From positions 1-27,867 of IMG/VR virus record IMGVR_UViG_3300023184_000432: DNA of 27,867 bases; one strand, 5' to 3'. Each line of letters starts with the position of its first letter. Position 1 is the first letter of the stretch. Shown one piece after another: positions 22,997 to 27,867 of this stretch. The DNA comes from a virus. The translations under genes and the position numbers were made by a program. The notes beneath the pieces were generated by a model. That model made no database searches. It saw only the letters and a program-made list of their open reading frames with translations, and had not been told where the DNA came from.

Positions 22997-24586
22997 ATGC
23001 TCCGTGACTATCAACAACGCACCATCGACCAGCTTTATGCGTGGTTCGCCGCAGGCAATGATGGCAATCCATGCGTGGTGATGCCAACGGGTGCTGGCAA
23101 GAGCCATATTGTGGCTGCACTTTGTAAGGACGCCATTCAGAACTGGCCTGAGACGCGGATCTTGATGTTGACACACGTCAAGGAGCTGATCAGCCAGAAC
23201 GCCGAGAAGATGCGGGAACACTGGCGAGGCGCACCGCTGGGCATCTATTCGGCTGGGCTGGGTTCAAAGCGCCTGGACGAACCAATCACCTTTGCTGGAA
23301 TCCAGTCGATCAGGAAACGCGCATCTCAGGTCGGCCACATTGACCTCTGCATCATCGATGAGTGTCATCTGGTCAGCCATAGGGACGAAGGCGGCTATCG
23401 CACATTCCTGGCCGAGTTAAAAACGATCAATCCTGCAATGCGGGTGGTGGGCCTAACGGCCACACCTTACCGTCTGGGACATGGGCTAATCACCGACGCG
23501 CCTGCGTTATTCCATGCTCTGATCGAGCCAGTCAGCATCGAGGAGCTGATTCACAAAGGCTATCTCTCAACGCTGCGGAGTAAAGTCACGAGAGCCGTTC
23601 TCGACACATCTGGTGTCCATAAACGAGGCGGTGAGTTCATTGAGAGCGAACTCCAGGCCGCAGTTGATACCGACGAGAACAATCTGCGCGTGGTGCGTGA
23701 GGTGATCAATCTGGCTGGTGATCGAAAGGCATGGTTATTCTTCTGCGCTGGTGTCCACCATGCGGAGGCTGTGGCAGAGGTGTTGAATGATCATGGGATC
23801 GCTGCCGCTTGCGTGGTCGGGACAACGCCAAAGGCTGAGCGCGAACGGTTATTAACCGATTTCAAGTCTGGGCGGCTGCGCGCATTGACCAACGCAAACG
23901 TGCTGACCACCGGCTTTGATTATCCAGACATGGATTTAATCGCCATGCTCCGGCCAACGATGTCGCCCAGTTTATATGTGCAGATGGCTGGTCGCGGAAT
24001 GAGAGTTAAGAGCCACACCGATCATTGCTTGGTGTTGGACTTCGCTGGCGTGGTTGCCACGCACGGACCGATCACAGCGATCAATCCTCACAAGCCCAAG
24101 GGTGAGGGCAATGGCGAGGCTCCGGTCAAGGTCTGTAATGAGTGCGGCGAGCTGGTCCACATCAGCGCGATGATTTGCCCAGCTTGCGGAGCAGCTTTTC
24201 CTGAGCCTCAGCGCTCTAAGCTAAAGCTACGCGACGACGACATCATGGGCTTGGACGCTACAGAGATGGATCTTACCGCTTGGAACTGGCGGAAACACAC
24301 TAGCCGATCCAGTGGCAAGGATATGTTGGCGGTGTCCTATTACGGCGGATTATCGGATCCCAGCGTGGTCGAGTATTTCCCGGTGACGCATGAGGGCTAC
24401 GCCGGACAGAAGGCGATCAAAGCTATCGTGACGATTGCAGAACGCGCTGGTGTTAGATTTGCCGGTGCGGATACGCTTGAGGATTGGGCCAGTCAATTGA
24501 ATGATGGTGCCTGTCCTGGCGTGATCCGATACCGCCGAGATGGAAAATATTACCGAGTTACAAGAAGGGAATGGAACAATGAGTAA
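22997..24586 (+). CDS. SF2 DEAD/DEAH-type helicase with zinc ribbon, 529 aa
   Basis: Motif I PTGAGKS at residues 30-36, motif II DECH at 121-124, motif III TATP at 154-157, motif V TTGFD at 304-308 and motif VI QMAGRGMR at 329-336 give a complete superfamily 2 helicase. A zinc ribbon follows with C380, C383, C394 and C397, and a C-terminal domain of about 130 residues with phrases DMLAVSYYGGL and FPVTHEGYAGQKAI. Such phage helicases act in replication restart or recombination, unwinding branched DNA. It starts three bases after the nuclease stop with a weak ribosome binding site, so coupling is likely, and its end overlaps the methyltransferase start by eight bases. Confidence 0.92.
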   Translation: MLRDYQQRTIDQLYAWFAAGNDGNPCVVMPTGAGKSHIVAALCKDAIQNWPETRILMLTHVKELISQNAEKMREHWRGAPLGIYSAGLGSKRLDEPITFAGIQSIRKRASQVGHIDLCIIDECHLVSHRDEGGYRTFLAELKTINPAMRVVGLTATPYRLGHGLITDAPALFHALIEPVSIEELIHKGYLSTLRSKVTRAVLDTSGVHKRGGEFIESELQAAVDTDENNLRVVREVINLAGDRKAWLFFCAGVHHAEAVAEVLNDHGIAAACVVGTTPKAERERLLTDFKSGRLRALTNANVLTTGFDYPDMDLIAMLRPTMSPSLYVQMAGRGMRVKSHTDHCLVLDFAGVVATHGPITAINPHKPKGEGNGEAPVKVCNECGELVHISAMICPACGAAFPEPQRSKLKLRDDDIMGLDATEMDLTAWNWRKHTSRSSGKDMLAVSYYGGLSDPSVVEYFPVTHEGYAGQKAIKAIVTIAERAGVRFAGADTLEDWASQLNDGACPGVIRYRRDGKYYRVTRREWNNE

Positions 24587-25103
24587 AAGATCATCATTTG
24601 AACGAATCGAGAGAGATTTTTATCCGACGCCCTATGAAGCCGTGGTGCCGCTTTTGCCGCACCTTAAGTCGGGAGTATTTTACGCTGAACCATGCGCCGG
24701 AAATGGTGCGCTGATTGAGCACTTGGCAAAGGGCGGTTTTCAATGCGCCGAAGCATGGGACATCAACCCGCAAGCTGAAGGGATTCAACAGGGTGACGCC
24801 ACAAAGTTACGTTGCCACATTGCTGATTATTACATCACTAATCCGCCGTGGGAGAGGTCAACACTGCATTCTATAATTACCAATCTATCAGATCATGCGC
24901 CTGCATGGCTGCTGTTTGATGCCGATTGGATGCACACAAAACAATCGGTGCCATTCCTTCCACGCTTGCGAAAGGTCGTAAGTGTTGGCCGCGTCAAATG
25001 GATTCCAAATTCTAAGATGACTGGAAAAGACAATTGCGCTTGGCACCTGTTTGACAAGCCTAGCGCCGAACCTACTGCTTTTTTTGGGAGAACAAGGGCA
25101 TGA
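24579..25103 (+). CDS. Phage DNA methyltransferase (NPPW type), 174 aa
   Basis: The start at 24579 (MSKRSSFERIERDFYPTPYE) is chosen because GAAGGGA lies upstream and FYPTP is normally near the N-terminus; an upstream ATG at 24540 would lie deeper in the helicase gene. SAM-binding motif AEPCAGNGAL is at residues 36-45 and the catalytic NPPW at 88-91, SAM motif first, so this is a gamma-type or Dam-like small methyltransferase, probably N6-adenine. The middle lacks a large target recognition domain, so specificity cannot be guessed. It is the second methyltransferase in the window and of a different class from the ParB fusion. It overlaps the helicase by eight bases and the Cys-rich gene by four. 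Confidence 0.88.
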   Translation: MSKRSSFERIERDFYPTPYEAVVPLLPHLKSGVFYAEPCAGNGALIEHLAKGGFQCAEAWDINPQAEGIQQGDATKLRCHIADYYITNPPWERSTLHSIITNLSDHAPAWLLFDADWMHTKQSVPFLPRLRKVVSVGRVKWIPNSKMTGKDNCAWHLFDKPSAEPTAFFGRTRA

Positions 25104-25291
25104 GAGCACCAAAGCCGGACTTTTTGATTGAGTACGAGGCATGGCAAAAGGCTGGTCCTCCAAAATGCTGCCACACCTGCGACCATTACAATGTGAGCGG
25201 GAAGTGCATGTCCTTTGAGACGTACCCGCCTCTTGAGTTTGTGAACAGCTTCGACCAGTGCCCATCCTGGTCGCAGGAGATTCCCTTTTGA
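25100..25291 (+). CDS. Small Cys-rich protein, C-x2-C / C / C-x2-W type, 63 aa
   Basis: The N-terminus EYEAWQKAG leads into PPKCCHTCDHYNVSGKC and the end FDQCPSWSQ. Cysteines at 24, 27, 36 and 54 with the closing W57 make a four-ligand metal site, zinc or iron-sulphur. I recall small proteins of this kind in many phage early operons, next to nucleases and methyltransferases, with no assigned function. The pattern is like that of the 133-aa protein of the virion operon (4266-4667) in shortened form. It starts in the stop of the methyltransferase gene (ATGA) with GGGAG upstream, and the VRR-NUC gene starts inside its own stop. Confidence 0.75.
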   Translation: MRAPKPDFLIEYEAWQKAGPPKCCHTCDHYNVSGKCMSFETYPPLEFVNSFDQCPSWSQEIPF

Positions 25292-25644
25292 TAATCAAGG
25301 AACGCATCCCAACCGAGCACGAAGAGCAACGCGAGTTTGTCAGGTGGTTCCGGTCGAAATTTGCGCCGGTGCGGATTTTCGCCATTCCAAATGGCGGGTT
25401 CCGATCCATGACGACGGCTGGGCGGCTAAAGGCCGAGGGCGTGAGTCCAGGCGTCCCAGACCTATTTGTTCCAGCCTGGCGGCTGTGGATCGAGATGAAG
25501 CGCCTAAAGGGTTCCCGCGTATCTCCAGAGCAAACCGACTGGATTAGATACCTCAAAAGTGTCGGCCACACCTGTCTGATTTGCCACGGCCAGGCCGACG
25601 CCAAGGCTCAGGTTTCCGCGTTCATGAAGGCCGGTGAAAAATAA
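25288..25644 (+). CDS. VRR-NUC nuclease with TTG start, 118 aa
   Basis: The start is TTG at 25288, eight bases after AGGAG and overlapping the stop of the previous gene; it gives MIIKERIPTEHEEQREFV, the standard VRR-NUC opening. A GTG at 25258 in frame is less likely. Catalytic residues are E12 or E13, D58 in GVPDLF, E69 and K71 in IEMK, and Q82. IPNGG at 33-37 is also typical. The domain is a stand-alone PD-(D/E)XK nuclease that acts on branched DNA such as Holliday junctions. Together with the helicase, it could resolve recombination intermediates before packaging. Confidence 0.9.
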   Translation: MIIKERIPTEHEEQREFVRWFRSKFAPVRIFAIPNGGFRSMTTAGRLKAEGVSPGVPDLFVPAWRLWIEMKRLKGSRVSPEQTDWIRYLKSVGHTCLICHGQADAKAQVSAFMKAGEK

Positions 25645-25730
25645 TTCTTTCTGATATATCTTTTCCCTTTACAGGGTGGGGAAGATGTGGGAAATACTAC
25701 CTATCAACAACGCAGACCGGAGTTACCGAC
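25645..25730. other. Short gap before the accessory gene string
   Basis: An 86-nt gap, T-rich at first. TTTACA (25670 region) followed by GGGTGGGGAAG and later AAATACT could be a weak promoter, but the spacing is poor. The copy of AGTTACCGACAT at 25721-25732 shares 12 bases with the repeat cluster at 18018-18029. The 80-aa gene downstream uses GGAG next to that motif as ribosome binding site. Confidence 0.35.
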
Positions 25731-25973
25731 ATGCTTTTAAACCTGAACAGCAAGCAGCACTTCATCAACGCCGACAGCCTTATCATCGACGAGCTTGGGT
25801 CTGGTCGCTTCAACATTACCTACAACAATGATCGCACCTTTGAAGTTCTCGGCGGAACCAAGTCGGGCGGCAGCAGCTCCGAGTGGTTCGTAAAGCACGA
25901 GCTTTTTTACGGTGACCGTTGGATCAACGCGAACAGCATGATCGAGGCAATTAAGCTCGGTGTGCAATATTAA
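25731..25973 (+). CDS. Small protein of unknown function, 80 aa
   Basis: Mixed alpha/beta composition: MLLNLNSKQHFINADSLIID, a strand-rich middle (GRFNITYNNDRTFEVLGG), a Gly/Ser turn (SGGSSSEW) and an end YGDRWINANSMIEAIKLG. No cysteines, signal peptide or membrane part. I do not recognise the family. GGAG eight bases before the ATG overlaps a distant copy of the AGTTACCGACAT motif. It is separated from the nuclease gene by 86 bases, so it may begin a new transcription unit of accessory genes. A UUCG-capped hairpin follows the stop. Confidence 0.65.
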   Translation: MLLNLNSKQHFINADSLIIDELGSGRFNITYNNDRTFEVLGGTKSGGSSSEWFVKHELFYGDRWINANSMIEAIKLGVQY

Positions 25974-25979
25974 TTCAAC

Positions 25980-25995
25980 GGGGGCTTCGGCCCCC
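25980..25995 (+). other. Hairpin with UUCG tetraloop after the 80-aa gene
   Basis: GGGGGC, TTCG, GCCCCC: a 6-bp all-GC stem closed by the very stable UUCG loop, seven bases after the stop. The next bases are ACCCATCCCC with no U-tract, so it is probably an mRNA end protector or a partial terminator rather than a standard one. The next gene's ribosome binding site lies 16 bases downstream. Confidence 0.65.
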
Positions 25996-26018
25996 ACCCA
26001 TCCCCACGGAGAACTCCA

Positions 26019-26213
26019 ATGTTTTACGAAAACGAAATCAACCCAGTTATCGAGGCTCACTACACCAACGGCAGCGCGCGCTGGTCAGCCTCGGTGCAGA
26101 TCGCCGAACGGGTTGGTGGCGACCGCCGCTTTACCCACGAAATCCCCGTCACGGGCAAGCGCGAGGCGCGCAAGGTCGCGGCGCAGCACGGTGCCATCCC
26201 TTGGAACTTCTAG
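26019..26213 (+). CDS. Small protein of unknown function, 64 aa
   Basis: Starts MFYENEINPVIEAHYTNGSA, with a basic helical end KREARKVAAQHGAIPWNF. The charge pattern and size suggest a small DNA- or protein-binding factor, but there is no motif I can name. CGGAG lies 8 bases before the ATG. It lies between two stem-loops (25980-25995 and 26226-26245), so its message may be cut out or protected as a unit. Confidence 0.6.
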   Translation: MFYENEINPVIEAHYTNGSARWSASVQIAERVGGDRRFTHEIPVTGKREARKVAAQHGAIPWNF

Positions 26214-26225
26214 CTTCTATAGGAC

Positions 26226-26263
26226 GCTAGGGCGCAATCCCTAGCTTCCAATTAGACCCTAGC
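26226..26263 (+). other. GCTAGGG/CCCTAGC stem-loop and extra half copy
   Basis: GCTAGGG (26226-26232), a 6-nt loop CGCAAT and CCCTAGC (26239-26245) form a perfect 7-bp stem. A third arm, CCCTAGC, recurs at 26257-26263, so the first arm could pair with either, giving two mutually exclusive hairpins. It lies in the 73-nt gap before the ribbon-helix-helix gene; no U-tract follows either form. Confidence 0.5.
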
Positions 26264-26286
26264 AACCAAGCAAACGGAACCAGACC

Positions 26287-26454
26287 ATGCCACCTACAGA
26301 TTACATGACTGTCCGAATTGAACCCGAGCTGCGCGCCAAGATCGCTAAACTTGCCGAGGAAGAGCATCGCTCGGTCTCTGCACAGGCTCGAATGATGATC
26401 ATCAAAGCCATGAAGGATTATGAAAATGCGAACCACCATCACACACACGATTGA
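26287..26454 (+). CDS. Arc-like ribbon-helix-helix DNA-binding protein, 55 aa
   Basis: A short frame that escapes a 60-codon cut-off. Residues 6-45 (YMTVRIEPELRAKIAKLA, then EEHRSVSAQARMMIIKAM) are a complete ribbon-helix-helix: the strand MTVRIEP, a first helix and a second helix that starts at SVSAQ. It should dimerise and put the strand in the DNA major groove, as Arc and Mnt of P22 do. It may regulate its own accessory operon or the repeat arms upstream of it (26226-26263). The next gene starts within its last codons, so co-translation is likely. The His-rich C-terminus (HHHTHD) is unusual but is in the overlap, so it may only be a by-product of the next gene's codons. Confidence 0.82.
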   Translation: MPPTDYMTVRIEPELRAKIAKLAEEEHRSVSAQARMMIIKAMKDYENANHHHTHD

Positions 26455-26734
26455 TTTCGAAGGCCTGTCCATCGAGTGGGACGCCGAGTACGTCCGAGGC
26501 TCAGACGACTGCATTGAAGACCTCGATCTCTGTTTCATCTGGATGCACGAGAAAGATGAAACAGGAGTCTATCGATCTTACGATCTGATCAAAGATATCA
26601 GCTTTGAGGCCAAGATAATCATTCAAAAGAATATCTTAGCCGTTCCTGGTGTCTCCCACCGCCTCTGTGATGAAATGGCAGAGATAGGCCATGATCTTTT
26701 TCTTGAACCCGACACTTACGTCAAGGAGTATTGA
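26426..26734 (+). CDS. Small acidic protein of unknown function, 102 aa
   Basis: The ATG at 26426 is preferred because AAGGA lies eight bases upstream; another ATG at 26420 has it too close. The protein is acidic and begins MRTTITHTIDFEGLSIEWDAE, followed by GSDDCIEDLDLCFIWMHEKD and an end LCDEMAEIGHDLFLEPD. The beta start and helical end suggest a compact alpha/beta domain. I know no family by these motifs. It overlaps the ribbon-helix-helix gene by 29 bases, an arrangement typical of small regulator-partner pairs such as toxin-antitoxin modules, but there is no toxin signature here. Confidence 0.65.
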   Translation: MRTTITHTIDFEGLSIEWDAEYVRGSDDCIEDLDLCFIWMHEKDETGVYRSYDLIKDISFEAKIIIQKNILAVPGVSHRLCDEMAEIGHDLFLEPDTYVKEY

Positions 26735-26737
26735 GTT

Positions 26738-26977
26738 ATGACATATTCATCAACCGACAAGTTAGACCAAGATCAAATCAACCGCGCCATCGCGGCATAT
26801 GAGGAGGCCCGCATGGGACACCGCCCTAAGCCTAAGTTCGAACTGCACCTGATCGACCACGACCATTTTTACGCCAAGCGGCGGGTGCCCGCAGGGCTGG
26901 TTGATTTCCTCGCGGTCATTGCTGGCGGATCACTCTGGTTCATTGCCCTCTTTGGCCTGTGGCTCGTGTTCGGATGA
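26738..26977 (+). CDS. Small single-pass membrane protein, 79 aa
   Basis: The first 50 residues are soluble and charged (DKLDQDQINRAIAAYEEARM, then HLIDHDHFYAKRR). A hydrophobic segment at about 53-78 (LVDFLAVIAGGSLWFIALFG, then LWLVF) ends the protein, so it is a C-tail-anchored membrane protein with its N-terminus in the cytoplasm, the basic KRR just before the segment obeying the positive-inside rule. It could be a holin-like or superinfection protein, but nothing shows this. AAGGAG precedes the ATG, and its stop overlaps the next start (ATGA). Confidence 0.7.
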   Translation: MTYSSTDKLDQDQINRAIAAYEEARMGHRPKPKFELHLIDHDHFYAKRRVPAGLVDFLAVIAGGSLWFIALFGLWLVFG

Positions 26978-27117
26978 GCGAGAACCTAGTAACCCTCAAG
27001 CGGTCCGCCCAGTGCCGGTGCTCGGCGTGGCTTCCAGCCGGATCAACCGCCCGCCTAACCTCGTTCACGAAAACGCCCTACGACTGCGTAGCGTGTCGAC
27101 CGAGACCCAAAATATGA
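26974..27117 (+). CDS. Tiny four-Cys protein, 47 aa
   Basis: A 47-codon frame that starts in the stop of the membrane protein gene (ATGA) and ends inside the start of the next (ATATGA). It reads MSENLVTLKRSAQCRCSAWL, then TKTPYDCVACRPRPKI. Cysteines at 14, 16, 38 and 41 (CRC and CVAC) could bind one metal ion, zinc most likely, in a tiny ribbon. It is basic, with several Arg/Lys near the cysteines. I do not recognise it. Perfect fit between its neighbours, with four-base overlaps at both ends, argues for a real gene. Confidence 0.65.
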   Translation: MSENLVTLKRSAQCRCSAWLPAGSTARLTSFTKTPYDCVACRPRPKI

Positions 27118-27479
27118 ACTGCCCTCAGTGCTACATGCACGAGCACGAGATCGCCCGCCTCAAGGCGCAGCTACAGCGCCTAACAGCCGCCGCTGTGCCT
27201 GTGACGCCCATCACCCCTATGGCAACCGTCCTGGACCTTACAGGCCAGCAGGAGGCCATCCTACAGGCCCTTTGGGCGGCGCAGGGCGGTGCCATATCGT
27301 CTAGCGCCCTGGCCATCGCCTTGGGCATGGCGTCTAGCAAATCGAGCGTGCGTGTGCAGGTATGCCGGATTAAGGCCGCGCTGGGCGCCGGTTGCATCGA
27401 CAACAGGTATCGGGCTGGCTGGTACTTGACGAAAAAAGGGCTGGCGCACGTTGCCCAGCTTATGGAGCAAGACCAATGA
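27114..27479 (+). CDS. Winged-helix-like regulator with CxxC N-terminus, 121 aa
   Basis: The ATG at 27114 overlaps the stop of the 47-aa gene and gives MNCPQCYMHEHEIARLKAQL, a CxxC plus a short coiled coil of the sort that can bind a metal or a partner. An Ala/Pro/Val linker (about 25-40) leads to a domain with LTGQQEAILQALWAAQGGAI, SSSALAIALGMASSKSSV, RVQVCRIKAALG and RYRAGWYLTKKG, which is a winged helix of the response-regulator or MarR-like kind. Probably a DNA-binding regulator of phage genes. The longer open frame upstream of this ATG is a shadow of the membrane protein and 47-aa genes. Confidence 0.75.
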   Translation: MNCPQCYMHEHEIARLKAQLQRLTAAAVPVTPITPMATVLDLTGQQEAILQALWAAQGGAISSSALAIALGMASSKSSVRVQVCRIKAALGAGCIDNRYRAGWYLTKKGLAHVAQLMEQDQ

Positions 27480-27772
27480 CGAACGAGGAACTAGACGACG
27501 CACGGGCAACCGAGGCTGCGCGCATTGCCGGTGTGGGATGTAACCGTGCCATTCAAGCCGCCCGCCTAGCCCGCGAAGGCTGGACGCCGCCAATGGTGGT
27601 GGTGGTTGATCCTGATTTGGCGGAGGCCAACCGCTTGTATGAGACAATGGATTGGCCAAAAGGTCTAAAGGGCGATACCGCTGAGTGCTATATCGCCTTT
27701 ATCCGTGAAGGCATCAAACGAGGCCGCGAACTGGAGCGAGCCGCCCTACAGTCCAAGGAGGACATCAAATGA
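27476..27772 (+). CDS. Small helical protein of unknown function, 98 aa
   Basis: The ATG at 27476 overlaps the previous stop (ATGA) with GGAG eight bases upstream. It begins MTNEELDDARATEAARIAG and has a first helical, DNA-binding-like half (CNRAIQAARLAREGWTPP), a short strand (MVVVVDPDLAEANRLYE) and a helical end with GIKRGRELERAALQSK. No domain I can name; the first half could be an HTH-like or coiled-coil domain. It belongs to the same overlapping string of genes as its neighbours and probably serves the same accessory programme. Confidence 0.65.
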   Translation: MTNEELDDARATEAARIAGVGCNRAIQAARLAREGWTPPMVVVVDPDLAEANRLYETMDWPKGLKGDTAECYIAFIREGIKRGRELERAALQSKEDIK

Positions 27773-27867
27773 CTAAACTTATTGCGACTGCCGTTGTTAT
27801 CTTGCTAGCACTACCTACCGCAGCCTCTGCTGCTAGCCCCTCATTGGGAATCTGCCATGTGGACTAC
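27769..27867 (+). CDS. Exported protein with signal peptide, cut by window edge
   Basis: The ATG overlaps the previous stop (ATGA), with AAGGAG eight bases upstream. Only 33 codons are visible: MTKLIATAVVILLALPTAAS, then AASPSLGICHVDY. A Lys at position 3, a hydrophobic core (5-16) and an A-S-A site near residue 21 make a clear type I signal peptide. A lipobox is absent. One Cys (C29) follows. The mature protein would lie in the periplasm or outside; function cannot be told from the fragment. Confidence 0.72.
   Translation, partial: MTKLIATAVVILLALPTAASAASPSLGICHVDY

Noticed and set aside
25980-25995. Standard Rho-independent terminator
   Set aside because: The stem is strong but no U-tract follows, and a co-directional gene begins 24 bases later.
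26287-26734. Toxin-antitoxin pair (ribbon-helix-helix gene with overlapping 102-aa gene)
   Set aside because: The gene order suits it, but the 102-aa protein is acidic and has no toxin motif that I can see. Kept only as a remote option.
26901-27113. N-terminal extension of the winged-helix-like protein
   Set aside because: The extension is a shadow of the membrane protein and 47-aa genes. The ATG at 27114 couples to the previous stop.
1-27867. tRNA genes, insertion sequences or attachment sites
   Set aside because: Read by eye on both strands, I found no cloverleaf, transposase motif, terminal repeats or integrase. Short tRNA-derived remnants could escape this check; a tRNA search program would settle it.

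Overview
The window is a contiguous piece of a tailed-phage (or prophage) genome with a P22-type, short-tailed (podovirus-like) virion. The proteins match the P22 morphogenesis set in kind, size and order: small and large terminase, portal, scaffold, coat, gp4-like tail accessory factor, gp10-like DNA stabilisation protein, fibre, then three ejection-type proteins. Base composition is moderate (slightly above half G+C by eye). The ejection proteins, the ParB-methyltransferase fusion and the small Cys-rich genes look most like those of phages of Alphaproteobacteria or other Proteobacteria; the host assignment is only an inference. No host gene, tRNA, insertion sequence, CRISPR array or integrase was found.

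Layout. Positions 1 to 20288 are read leftwards. From right to left they hold a small HTH regulator with a TTG start, a Toprim primase-helicase, a roughly 300-base gap with a dense cluster of AGTTACCG-type repeats (candidate replication origin), a ParB-adenine methyltransferase fusion, the packaging and capsid genes, the tail genes, a stretch with a large fibre, four small proteins and a GNAT acetyltransferase, and finally three consecutive ejection-type proteins, the last running off the left edge. Positions 20403 to 27867 are read rightwards: an annealing-type recombination module (Sak4-like ATPase, SSB-like DUF669 protein, Cas4-like nuclease), an SF2 helicase, a second DNA methyltransferase, a Cys-rich protein, a VRR-NUC nuclease, then a string of small accessory genes with 4-base ATGA overlaps, ending in a truncated gene for an exported protein.

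The only divergent gap is 20289 to 20402, so it is the natural control switch: it carries promoter-like elements for the rightward operon and an 8-bp inverted repeat, and sits next to the HTH gene. The leftward set would replicate, modify and package the genome and build the particle; the rightward set would process and recombine DNA. Several gaps contain strong stem-loops that lack a U-tract, notably just after the coat and SSB-like genes. The points most worth a second look are the repeat cluster at 17939 to 18094 with its tiny translated-looking ORFs, the divergent switch, a HiPIP-like cysteine protein and a GNAT enzyme inside the virion operon, and several genes of 47 to 55 residues that a length cut-off would miss.
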